64,000 nucleotides of DNA. It comes from CATOSK01 sp963665735 (GTDB lineage: Bacteria > Chloroflexota > Dehalococcoidia > Lucifugimonadales > UBA3495). Shown piece by piece: positions 51,464 through 59,151 of the stretch (positions are counted from its first letter, which is position 1; every line of letters begins with the position of its first letter). The notes beneath the pieces were generated by a model. It had not been told where the DNA came from and ran no database searches. It saw nothing but the letters and a program-made list of their open reading frames with translations. The stretch spans positions 3,844,001 to 3,908,000 of the forward strand of contig OY762444.1 in NCBI GenBank assembly GCA_963665735.1, written 5' to 3'. Made by a program: the position numbers and the translations under genes.

Positions 51464-51946
51464 ATGCGGTTGGTTGACTGGTTCAGCAACTTCCACCTGG
51501 AAAAAGTGCGGTTGGGGGTGGGGGTGGCCAATGTGGAAATCACTTTCGGGGAAAGCGACAAGAACGCGGCTTGGGCGTTGTACGTCGAGATGCTGACTAG
51601 AATCGTCACCCAACCCCTGCCCGCCGAGGTGGGGGATGAGCAGACGGCCCTGGACAGCGTTTATTCCCTGTTTGCAACTACCCGCGAAATTTTGCGGACG
51701 GAGGGCCGGGACGCAATACAGTTCAGCAAGGTAGCCATTCCGGTGTTGAACCAGGTGGTGCGTCCCTTTACCGCCAAGTGGCATAAAGAGGCTTTGGCGG
51801 GAGCGTTCAACCATGCGGATAAGCGGGCCGCATTTCGGGAGGAATTGGAAGTCCTGCAAGGGGAGTTGCGGAACTACAACCGCTTGTTGGCGGACATCGC
51901 GGGGGTGGAAGACTTGACCGATTTGGAAAGCGAGGACGGGGCATGA
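51464..51946 (+). CDS. Uncharacterised helical protein with an RPFTAKWH motif
   Basis: I do not recognise a named family. The 160-residue product is predicted soluble and largely helical. It begins MRLVDWFSNFHLEKVRLGVG, has a charged middle (WALYVEMLTRIVTQPLPAEV) and a conserved-looking block with PVLNQVVRPFTAKWHKEALA near 91-110, then LRNYNRLLADIAGVEDLTD. The Trp/His-rich motif looks like a catalytic or binding core, but no function can be assigned. GGGAGG precedes the ATG by about nine bases. It ends the leuC transcript, 24 bases after its neighbour, followed by repeats. Confidence 0.55.
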   Translation: MRLVDWFSNFHLEKVRLGVGVANVEITFGESDKNAAWALYVEMLTRIVTQPLPAEVGDEQTALDSVYSLFATTREILRTEGRDAIQFSKVAIPVLNQVVRPFTAKWHKEALAGAFNHADKRAAFREELEVLQGELRNYNRLLADIAGVEDLTDLESEDGA

Positions 51947-52333
51947 GCCGGCTGAGGAGTTAAACGGTGTCGTCATATTCCAACGTCGGCCCCGGCAAGG
52001 ATTTCTGGATTCCGGCTTTCGCCGGAATGACGGTTGGGGGCGTAGGGGAGATTCCTGGTATCCGCCCTGGTGTCCGGCGTTGGTAGGGGCGCAAGGCCGT
52101 GCGCTCCTACGGGCAACCAGAGGTTTTTCTTGTGGGCAAGGTTAGCCTTGCCAAGGATTTCTGGATTCCGGCTTTCGCCGGAATGACGGGTTGAGTTGCG
52201 CGGTGGGAAGGATTATCTCCCACGGGCGCGGCATACCGTATTGCTACGGACGTTTTAGTTGGCGGGATTTTCACCCCCTCCCTAACCCTCCCCCTCGAAG
52301 GGGGCGGTGATTTTCGCACTGCTCCTTATAAGG
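51947..52333. repeat. Repeat-rich gap: families A, B and D
   Basis: This 387-base gap contains family B repeats at 52000-52033 and 52156-52189, a family D inverted repeat at 52083-52110 (GTAGGGGCGCA with TGCGCTCCTAC) and a family A C/G-tract element at about 52270-52313. It lies between convergent genes. No gene is seen. Confidence 0.7.
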
Positions 52334-53266
52334 TCAGCGGTTGAGGGCCTGTTCTATTCGCGAGGCCCAGGGTTTGAGGATGCCGTAGATGGTGTCGTTG
52401 ACCGGGGTGGGTACGCCGACTTCCCGGCCCATGCGTATGATGGTTCCGGTCAGCCCTTCCAGTTCGACGGGGCGGCCTTCCAGGAAGTCCTTGGCCAAGG
52501 AGGCGCGGCCATCGGCGGGGAAGTTGTCCAAGGCGGTCATTGACCATTCCATACAGTCGTCACGGATGGGGGCGCCGCGGGCTTTGCCGACGGCGAAACC
52601 CTCTTCAATGGCGGCGCGGATGGTTTCGCGGGTTTCGGGGATGGAGCGCATTTCGCCGATGGTGGAGTTGCTGGCGGCGCAGACGGCGGCGGAACCGGCC
52701 AGGTAGGCGAATTTCTTCCACAACATATCCTGCATATTTTCGTGGAGTTCAACCCGCCAGTTGGCTTCCTGGAAAATCGCGAGCAGCTTTTCGGCCCGGT
52801 CGGTGATGCCCGGCTGCAACTCGCCGAAGTTGGCCCGTCCGGGGCCGCCCTGGGTGACCAGGCCCGGCTCGGCGATGCGCCCTTCCAGCATGACGGAACC
52901 AATCATCACCCGGGGCGCTCCAAAGGCGTCAACCAGTTGGTCGCCGTTGTCTATGCCGTTCTGGAGGGTCAGGACGATGGAATCCGGCCCCATGAGGGGC
53001 GCGACGGTCTGAATTGCGGCGTCGTTGTCGTACATCTTGACGGCGAAAAGCACCAAGTCCTGGTGGCCGACGTTGGAAGTATCGTCAACGGCGGGAGAGT
53101 TGACGGTGAAGTCGCCGTCGTTGGAGCTTTCGACGCGGAGGCCGTGGGCTAGGATTGCGTCAAGGTGCGGGCCTCGGGCTACAAAGGTTACATCATGGCC
53201 GGCGCGGGCCAGCAAGCCGCCGAAGTATCCGCCGACGCCTCCGGTTCCCATTACGGCTATTTTCAT
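52334..53266 (-). CDS. panE: 2-dehydropantoate 2-reductase family protein
   Basis: A 310-residue NADPH-dependent ketopantoate reductase-type enzyme. The Rossmann motif GTGGVGGYFGGLLARAGHDV is at the N-terminus, followed by AVKMYDNDAA, LQNGIDNGDQL and MLWKKFAYLAGSAAVCAA with a likely catalytic Lys. True PanE makes pantoate for CoA; many paralogues in Chloroflexota have other substrates, so the symbol is tentative. AAGGAGG lies six bases before the ATG. It is separated from the acyl-CoA synthetase by 175 bases holding a family A repeat. Confidence 0.82.
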   Translation of the reverse strand: MKIAVMGTGGVGGYFGGLLARAGHDVTFVARGPHLDAILAHGLRVESSNDGDFTVNSPAVDDTSNVGHQDLVLFAVKMYDNDAAIQTVAPLMGPDSIVLTLQNGIDNGDQLVDAFGAPRVMIGSVMLEGRIAEPGLVTQGGPGRANFGELQPGITDRAEKLLAIFQEANWRVELHENMQDMLWKKFAYLAGSAAVCAASNSTIGEMRSIPETRETIRAAIEEGFAVGKARGAPIRDDCMEWSMTALDNFPADGRASLAKDFLEGRPVELEGLTGTIIRMGREVGVPTPVNDTIYGILKPWASRIEQALNR

Positions 53267-53330
53267 GTCGGGCCTCCTTGGTTTGTTCCGGTTTTTCGTC
53301 TGACAAGGTGGGCGACAGCCGGGGTTTCAC

Positions 53331-53375
53331 CCCCATCCCAACCTTCCCCCATCGAGGGGGAAGGGGATTGATTCC
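53331..53375. repeat. Family A repeat
   Basis: CCCCCATCCCAACCTTCCCCC followed by a G-rich complementary arm, in the short gap between the reductase and synthetase genes. Confidence 0.65.
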
Positions 53376-53441
53376 AGCCTCCGGGGGAACGATTTTCCAC
53401 CCAGGGCCAGCCATCATCCAGCACCCTTTAGGTATGGTCAA

Positions 53442-54995
53442 TTACGGGGCGCCGTATTGTTCCCGCAAGTCGCGTTTGAGGACCTTGCCCATGACGTTGC
53501 GGGGCAGTTCGTCAATGAACACGACGGAGGCGGGGCGTTTGAAACTGGCCAACGCGGTGCGGCAATGTTCAATCAGGGCGTCTTCGGTCACGGCGTCGGA
53601 GCGGCGCACCACTACGGCGCGGACTTCTTCGCCCCATTCCAGGTCGGGGACGCCGATAACGGCGGCATCGTCAACTTCGGTATGGGCCATTAACGCCTGC
53701 TCGACTTCTTCGGGGGAAATCATTTCGCCGCCGCGCTTGATGAAGTCTCTGGCCCGCCCGGAGAGGTAGATGTAGCCGTCCTCATCGCGGTAGCCCAGGT
53801 CGCCGGTGTAAACCCAGCCGGAGCGGAGGGTGTCGCCGGTGGCGGCGTCCTGCTGCCAGTAGCCTTTCATCATGCGGGGGCCGCGGGCGACGATTTCGCC
53901 GACTTCGTTGTCCGGGACGGTTTCGCCGTCTTCAGAAACGATGTCCACTTCCACGTCTTCCAAGGGGAGGCCGATGGAAGTCAGCCGTTTCAGCTTGCGC
54001 TCGATTTCCGCCGGGTCACCTTGGAGGATATGGTCTTCGGGGGGGAGCATGGTAATGGTGGAGGCGGTTTCGGTCTGGCCGAAGGCGTTGATAAAGCGGG
54101 CGTTGGGGAATTTTTGGATGGCCTGGCGAATGACGGGCAGCGGCATGGGGGCCGCGCCGTAGGTAATGACGCTGAGGGTAGAAAGGTCGAAATCGTCGAA
54201 ACCGGGGTAGTCCATGAGCCGCTTGAGCATGGTAGGCACCAGCATGGCCCGGTCAACGCGGTGGCGCTGGGCCAATGCCAGCCATTCCCCGGCGTCGAAC
54301 TGGCGCATGATAACCAGGGTGCGGCCACCGTAAACGGCGGCCAGGGCGGCTTGCAGGCCGGCGATGTGGTAGAAGGGGACGGTCAGGAGGTTGGTCTCTT
54401 CAATGTCGGGGTCGGCGGGGGAAACGGTGGACAGCAGGTAAGAGGAAAAGCTGTCGTGGGTGAGCATGACGCCCTTGGGTACGCCGGTGGTGCCGGCGGT
54501 GAACATAATGACGGTGGTGTCGTCGTCGCCGGATTCGGGGAAATGGAGCTGGTCTTCCAGGCCGGCGGCGATGAGGTCGTCGTAAGTCGGGATGCCGTCA
54601 ACGGGGGGGCCGTCCAGCAAGACCAGCAGGGGGGCGTCGGCGTCTGCAGCGGCGGGGTCAACGAGGGACAGGTAGCGTTCCCCGACGAAAAGGACTTTGA
54701 CGCCGGCGATGGTGAGCATTTGGCGGAGTTCGTCGGACTTGGCGCGGAAATTGAGGGGAACGAAAATGGCGTCCAACTGGGCGGCGGCGAAGTAGATTTC
54801 TACAATCCGGTTGGTGTTGACCTGCATGGCGGCCACCCGGTCGCCGGGGCCGATGCCGGAGTCGGCAAGGGAGTTGGCCAGGCGGTTGACCCGTTCCTGG
54901 AGGGCGGCGAAGGTTATTTCCTGACCGTCGAAGACCAGGGCGGGGCGGTCGGGAACGATGGCGCTGGCAATGAGCAGAAATTCGGAAGTATTCAT
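53442..54995 (-). CDS. AMP-dependent acyl-CoA synthetase/ligase
   Basis: A 517-residue ANL-superfamily ligase that activates a carboxylic acid via an acyl-adenylate. The ATP motif MFTAGTTGVPKG is near residue 173, INAFGQTETAS and the SGWVYTGDLG hinge block are conserved, and the C-terminal NVMGKVLKRDL holds the catalytic Lys. The chain-length or aromatic specificity is not evident. It is a plausible feeder for the acyl-CoA dehydrogenases, crotonases and CoA-transferases of this window. The frame extends upstream, but ATG 54995 gives the conserved N-terminus. Confidence 0.88.
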   Translation of the reverse strand: MNTSEFLLIASAIVPDRPALVFDGQEITFAALQERVNRLANSLADSGIGPGDRVAAMQVNTNRIVEIYFAAAQLDAIFVPLNFRAKSDELRQMLTIAGVKVLFVGERYLSLVDPAAADADAPLLVLLDGPPVDGIPTYDDLIAAGLEDQLHFPESGDDDTTVIMFTAGTTGVPKGVMLTHDSFSSYLLSTVSPADPDIEETNLLTVPFYHIAGLQAALAAVYGGRTLVIMRQFDAGEWLALAQRHRVDRAMLVPTMLKRLMDYPGFDDFDLSTLSVITYGAAPMPLPVIRQAIQKFPNARFINAFGQTETASTITMLPPEDHILQGDPAEIERKLKRLTSIGLPLEDVEVDIVSEDGETVPDNEVGEIVARGPRMMKGYWQQDAATGDTLRSGWVYTGDLGYRDEDGYIYLSGRARDFIKRGGEMISPEEVEQALMAHTEVDDAAVIGVPDLEWGEEVRAVVVRRSDAVTEDALIEHCRTALASFKRPASVVFIDELPRNVMGKVLKRDLREQYGAP

Positions 54996-55559
54996 TGGCG
55001 ATTGTCTCCGGTGGGAATGGTAACGGGTGGGAAGGCGATTGGGAAGGGGTATTATGCAGGGCAATGGCATTATAGGCCGGGTAGAGCCACCGGAGGGGTT
55101 GACCCTGCGGGGGACGCGCGCCATCCCCGGCCCTTTCTCGGTAGGGGGCGGCGGGTGAAAATTTTACCTTTTCGTCCAGAAGTGTCCATTTTTGCCCATT
55201 TGAGCGTGGATTGGGAGGTTGGATGTGTCCAAGGTGTGTCCATTTTTGGGGATATTTGGGCGGGTTTGGCGATTTTGGACGGTTTTTGGACGGTTTTTGG
55301 GCGGGTCTTACCCCCTCCCCAGCCCTCCCCCTGATAGGGGGCGGGGGTTTTTCGGCCTTGCCCCTTCGGTTGCGTTCGGGCAAGGTTGGTAGAGGCCAGG
55401 ATTTCTGGATTCCGGCCTTCGCCGGAATGACGGGTTGAGGAGCGGCGTTTTGCCCCCTCCCCGGCCCTCCCCCTGGTAGGGGGCAGGGGTCGGCTGTTGG
55501 GATTTCTTCGGTTGTCTTGGGGCCTCCTTTTGGTTGGTTTTGGGGTTCCGGCGTTGGGA

Positions 55560-55920
55560 TTTCAGGGTTGCCCGGCCGGGCGTTCCGGCTTTGCCCCGTC
55601 CCTGCAAAGGGGACGTTAAGCGCCCGCCGGTGGGTATGGGCGACTACCGCCGCTACCACCCCGCAGGGGAGCAGCCACCCGTCGTCCAGGGGCACGGGCC
55701 GACTACTGCCGCGTCATCCCAGAGGGGCGCGGTCGCCCGCCAGCCAAGGGCCGGACCGACTTTGCCAGCCAAGGTTCTCCCTTGGGAGAAGGGCCGACGC
55801 CCGTCGGTGGGGGCGGTTGCCGCAGCGGAGTCGTTAGACCTCGCATCGGATAAGAGCCATGGTTATCCGGGAGGGACTCTCGACGCAAACGGCGGGATTG
55901 GTGTTACATAGGCGGTTCCT
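55560..55920. other. Possible structured RNA segment
   Basis: A GC-rich segment with several local hairpins: GGGCG/CGCCC near 55726, CCAAGG/CCTTGG near 55769-55785, CCGACG/CGTCGG near 55795-55809 and GGATAA/TTATCC near 55848-55868. Two diverged direct units with a similar GACTACYGCCGC core lie about 57 bases apart (near 55640 and 55697). No frame gives a recognisable protein. Strand and identity are unknown. Confidence 0.3.
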
Positions 55921-55949
55921 CCGATTGTTGGGATTGGGGTACGAAAAAG

Positions 55950-55980
55950 AGGGACGGCCCCCTTATTGAGGGTCGTCCCT
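55950..55980. terminator. Strong hairpin closing the GC-rich segment
   Basis: Eleven-pair stem: AGGGACGGCCC with GGGTCGTCCCT (one GU pair) around CCTTATTGA, preceded by an A-run. It could terminate a plus-strand transcript from the GC-rich segment, but it lacks a strong T-run. Confidence 0.45.
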
Positions 55981-56293
55981 ACATTGGGTACGTTACATCA
56001 GGGAGGTAGTGGTTGTCAAGGGGGGTTTGTCAGTTGGGGAGGACGCACCCCCTCCCCAGCCCTCCCCCTGGTAGGGGGAGGGGGTTATTGATGAGTTGTC
56101 CAATGGGCGCAAGACTGGTTTGGGGCGGAGGTTACTGGATTCCGGCCTTCGCCGGAATGACGGGTGGGGGGGCGGGGGATGGTTGGGGGGTATAGTTGGT
56201 AAAGGCGGAGATGTGGATTCCCGCTTTCGCGGGAATGACGGTTGGGCGACGGGAATGACGGGTTGGGGTGGGAATGACGGTTGGGTTGGCGGC

Positions 56294-57022
56294 TTACGGG
56301 GTTGTTGGGGTCATCATGGCGGCGGCCAGGCGGGTTTCGGTCTGGAGGGCGTCGTGCAGGGTGAGGTCGGCGCCACGGCGCAGGATTTGGCGCAGGGTTG
56401 ACATAAGGGCCGGGTTGAAGTCGGCCAACCCTTCGGCGATTTGCCAGGCGTTTTCCGGTAGGGACTCCTGGGGGCAAAGGCGGGTGATTAGTTTCATTCG
56501 CAGGGCTTCGGCGGCGGTGAATCTGCGTCCGGTCAGGAGCAGGTCCAGGGCGGCGGATTCCCCGGCGTTGAAGGGGAGGGTCTGGGTTCCCCCGGCGGCG
56601 GGAATCATGCCCAGGTGGACTTCGGGCATGGCGAATATGGTGTCGGCGGCGGCGATGCGGAGGTCGCTGAGCAGGGCCATTTCCAACCCGGAACCGATGC
56701 AGTAGCCATGAAGGGCGGCGACGACGGGCTTGGACAGATTGCGCCACCGTCCCCACAGGTCGCGCTCCCAACGGACTTGGCGGGCGATAGCCTGGGAAGG
56801 GGCGGAGCCGAACTCGGTCAGGTCGGCGCCGGCGCAGAAGGCCCGGCCCTCTCCGGTGACCAGCAGCGCGCGCACGTCGGGGTCGTCCTCCACGGCGGCA
56901 AGGGCCTGGAAAACGTCGTCGCGCATCTGGACGTTGAAGGCGTTGAGGGTTTGGGGGCGGTTGAGGGAGATATGGGCGACGCTGCCCCGCTTGGCGTAAA
57001 GGATGGTCGGGAAGGCGGACAT
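56294..57022 (-). CDS. Enoyl-CoA hydratase/isomerase family protein
   Basis: A 242-residue crotonase-fold protein. It has HISLNRPQTLNAFN, the oxyanion-hole block AFCAGADLTEFG, GYCIGSGLEMALLSDLRIA and MPEVHLGMIPAAGGTQTLP. Unlike the crotonase at 31678, the PEVHLGMIPAAGG region is fully typical, so hydratase or isomerase chemistry is plausible. It follows the PHP gene after a repeat-bearing gap of 120 bases, in a run of minus-strand genes. Confidence 0.87.
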   Translation of the reverse strand: MSAFPTILYAKRGSVAHISLNRPQTLNAFNVQMRDDVFQALAAVEDDPDVRALLVTGEGRAFCAGADLTEFGSAPSQAIARQVRWERDLWGRWRNLSKPVVAALHGYCIGSGLEMALLSDLRIAAADTIFAMPEVHLGMIPAAGGTQTLPFNAGESAALDLLLTGRRFTAAEALRMKLITRLCPQESLPENAWQIAEGLADFNPALMSTLRQILRRGADLTLHDALQTETRLAAAMMTPTTP

Positions 57023-57030
57023 GGAAGTTC

Positions 57031-57075
57031 ACCCCCACCCTAACCCTCCCCCGTCAAGGGGGAGGGGATTTCGAT
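57031..57075. repeat. Family A repeat
   Basis: ACCCCCACCCTAACCCTCCC with its G-rich partner arm, followed by GGATTTCG, between the crotonase and PHP genes. Confidence 0.65.
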
Positions 57076-57142
57076 TCTGGGCGGTTTGAGGGCCGGCCCC
57101 GATTTTGGGCAGTCGGGCAATTTAGGATTGGGATATTGCGGG

Positions 57143-57685
57143 TCAGTCCAGGGGGACGGCCCGGCGGTAGAGTTCTTCCAGTTCAACCTCGGTGTAGCGG
57201 AGGCCGATGTTTTCCAGGTTGTGCGCGTCGCTGACCTCGAAGGTCATCAGGGAGTAGCGGTCGGCCACGTCCTGAACCTGGGGCTTGCGGATGTGCCAAT
57301 TGTGGATGTAGTTGTCAATTTCGATGCCGTGGATGGGGTCTTCGAAAATTATGTTGGGGGTGTAGTAACCGGGGTGGCAATAGATTCGGAACATCCCGCC
57401 CTGGGGGAGGAACAACTCGGCCACCTGGTACTCGTCGAAGGGGCTGATGGCGGGCCGGACTTCGATTTCCCAGCCGGGGATGATGACGATTTCGCCGGGG
57501 AAATGCTGTTCCACCAAGGCGCGGAACTCGAAAGCCCAGTCCTTGTTGTGGTGGTCGGTGATGCCGATGCCGTCAATGCCCCGGGACTTGACCTGGGCGA
57601 TGACTTTTTCGGCGATTTCCAGGGAAGGGGGCTGGAAATTGAAGGCTTCCCAGATGTGGGTGTGGATGTCGAGTTTCAGCTTCAT
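57143..57685 (-). CDS. PHP domain metal-dependent phosphoesterase
   Basis: A 180-residue PHP-fold protein: LDIHTHIWEA supplies the first metal ligands, GITDHHNKD the next His, IPGWEIEV an acidic ligand, YCHPGYYT a His and SDAHNLENIG the last Asp and His. All expected metal residues appear present. Substrates of PHP proteins include nucleotides, histidinol phosphate and DNA ends; none can be chosen here. AAGAGG is five bases before the ATG. It lies between two crotonase genes on the same strand, which may be coincidental. Confidence 0.8.
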   Translation of the reverse strand: MKLKLDIHTHIWEAFNFQPPSLEIAEKVIAQVKSRGIDGIGITDHHNKDWAFEFRALVEQHFPGEIVIIPGWEIEVRPAISPFDEYQVAELFLPQGGMFRIYCHPGYYTPNIIFEDPIHGIEIDNYIHNWHIRKPQVQDVADRYSLMTFEVSDAHNLENIGLRYTEVELEELYRRAVPLD

Positions 57686-57719
57686 GGTTGCCTCTTCATT
57701 GACAGGTTGGGGCGGACGG

Positions 57720-58466
57720 TCAGGCGCCGGCGAACCGGGGCGGGCGTTTTTCGGTGAAGGAACGCAAGCCCTCGGCCCGGTCGGCGGTGGTGTGGAGCAG
57801 GATGTTCAGGTCGGCTTCCAGTTTCAGCCCTTCGGCTAGGCCGAGGTCTTGGGAGCGGTGGACGGCTTCTTTGGCGTAGCGGGCGGCGATGGGAGCGGCC
57901 TGGGCAATGGCGGCGGCAAGTTGGGAGGTTTCGTCGGCCAGGTCTTCGGGGGTGACGACGCGGTTGACCAGTCCGATTTCCAGGGCGGTGGCGGCGTCAA
58001 TTGTCCGGGCGGTCAAGAGCAGGTCGGCGGCCCAGGCGGGGCCTACCAACCGGGGCAGTCGTTGCGTTCCGCCGTCCCAGGGGATGGTCTGCTGGCGGGC
58101 CATTTCGGGGAATCCGAAACGGGCGCCGGCGGAGCAGACGCGGAGGTCGGCGGCCAAGGCCAGTTCCAGGCCGTGGTCGAAAGCATCGCCGTTGATGGAC
58201 GCGATTACGGGGATGGGCAAGTCGGCAAGGGTCTGGGCTGCCCGGAGTTGGCGGAGCCATTGGAGACGGTCTTGCGCCGGGGAGGACGCCAGTTCCGGGG
58301 TGATTTCTTCGCGCCCGACGGCGAAGGAATCGCCGGCGCCGGCGATTACGACAACGCGCACGGTTTCGCATTGTTGAATCCGGCGGCAAGCGTCTTGAAA
58401 CTCGGCGGCCAAGGCCGGGTCAATGCGGTTGACCTGGTGGGGCCGGTTGAGGGTGACGGCGGCCAC
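57720..58466 (-). CDS. Enoyl-CoA hydratase/isomerase family protein, start uncertain
   Basis: A 248-residue crotonase-fold protein with VTLNRPHQVNRIDPALAAEF, NGDAFDHGLELALAADLRVC, FGFPEMARQQTIPWDGGTQR and a final FTEKRPPRF. The first beta strand normally present in the family (here INFQSLSLQINGP) is encoded upstream of the GTG at 58466 in the same frame, but no ATG, GTG or TTG precedes it before a repeat. Either a rare start is used, the gene is slightly damaged, or translation begins at the GTG without a ribosome-binding site. Confidence 0.78.
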   Translation of the reverse strand: MAAVTLNRPHQVNRIDPALAAEFQDACRRIQQCETVRVVVIAGAGDSFAVGREEITPELASSPAQDRLQWLRQLRAAQTLADLPIPVIASINGDAFDHGLELALAADLRVCSAGARFGFPEMARQQTIPWDGGTQRLPRLVGPAWAADLLLTARTIDAATALEIGLVNRVVTPEDLADETSQLAAAIAQAAPIAARYAKEAVHRSQDLGLAEGLKLEADLNILLHTTADRAEGLRSFTEKRPPRFAGA

Positions 58467-58596
58467 CGGGCCGTTGATTTGGAGGCTGAGCGACTGGAAA
58501 TTGATGGCGTTGGTTCCGGCGGTGCAGAGTAGGTGAAGGCAGCGTTCCGTTTTAGGCGGTTTTCTGGCATTGATGGGCGAGTAAGCGCATCTTGAC

Positions 58597-58628
58597 GTTC
58601 CTGGATTCCGGCCTTCGCCGGAATGACG
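58597..58628. repeat. Family B repeat
   Basis: CTGGATTCCGG with CGCCGGAATGACG arms, upstream of groES and of the divergent crotonase. The rest of the 340-base gap holds the groES promoter and a short CCCC/GGGG stem at 58739-58751. Confidence 0.7.
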
Positions 58629-58698
58629 AGAGCCAAGCTACCTAGTCTATCACATCTACCACGCTACCGTGGGTAAATGGTACGTTGACAGGGCTGTC

Positions 58699-58727
58699 TT
58701 GACAAGTGTTTGCGCCTTGATTAGGAT
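58699..58727 (+). promoter_or_regulatory. groESL promoter
   Basis: TTGACA (58699-58704), a 17-base spacer, then TAGGAT (58722-58727). A second TTGACA at 58685 lacks a matching -10. No CIRCE element (TTAGCACTC with GAGTGCTAA) is visible, so HrcA control is not supported. Confidence 0.6.
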
Positions 58728-58806
58728 AAATTCGTAATCCCCTGATAGGGGTTTATGGCTTAGGTTGCACGAAAAACAAAGGGTAAATTCAAGCAAGGAG
58801 GCACAG

Positions 58807-59106
58807 GTGGTAACTAAGGTAAACATCCAGCCGTTGGGCGAGCGCATAGTCATCAAACCCATCGAACAGGAACAACAGACCAAGGGTGGGATTTACTTGC
58901 CTGATACCGCTAAAGAGAAGCCCCAGGAAGGGGAAATCGTCGCGGCAGGCCCCGGACGGGTCAACGACGACGGGACTCGGATTCCCATGGAACTGACCGT
59001 TGGGGACAAGGTGATTTACTCCAAGTACGCCGGCACGGAATACAAGGACGGCGACGACGAGTATCTCATCCTGCGGGAAAGCGACGTCCTGGCAAAAATC
59101 TCATAA
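58807..59106 (+). CDS. groES: Co-chaperonin GroES
   Basis: The lid of the GroEL chaperonin, 99 residues. It shows NIQPLGERIVIKPIE, the mobile-loop region EQQTKGGIYLPDTAKEKP, and VAAGPGRV and GDKVIYSKYAGTE blocks. The start is the GTG at 58807, five bases after AAGGAGG; an ATG further upstream (58765) lies in the leader and has no ribosome-binding site. groEL follows 45 bases later. The consensus-like promoter at 58699-58727 drives the pair. Confidence 0.95.
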   Translation: MVTKVNIQPLGERIVIKPIEQEQQTKGGIYLPDTAKEKPQEGEIVAAGPGRVNDDGTRIPMELTVGDKVIYSKYAGTEYKDGDDEYLILRESDVLAKIS

Positions 59107-59151
59107 ACCGCTCCGCCTGTGGAGCGAGGAAACAAATTAGGAGGATAGGGA

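Larger units (their letters stand above)
54996..56293. other. 1.3 kb noncoding stretch
   Basis: No convincing gene. Contents: two direct copies of GTGTCCATTTTTG (55182 and 55236) and a short GGACGGTTTTT tandem near 55279; family A repeats at about 55310-55352, 55452-55489 and 56048-56086; family B repeats at 55400-55433, 56131-56163 and about 56213-56240; and a GC-rich, hairpin-rich segment at about 55560-55920 ending at a strong hairpin (55950-55980). Confidence 0.55.

Noticed and set aside
51947..52333. CRISPR array, because of recurring short repeats
   Set aside because: The repeats are self-complementary hairpins of several families in mixed order with no regular spacers, and no cas gene is present.
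55660..55700. SRP RNA: a GGGGAGCAGCCA motif with a GCAG loop
   Set aside because: The partner strand does not give the SRP helix 8 pairing (it lacks the GUCAG side), so the match is only to a short string.
58730..58760. CIRCE heat-shock operator upstream of groES
   Set aside because: The only inverted repeat is a four-pair CCCC/GGGG stem; no TTAGCACTC arm is present.
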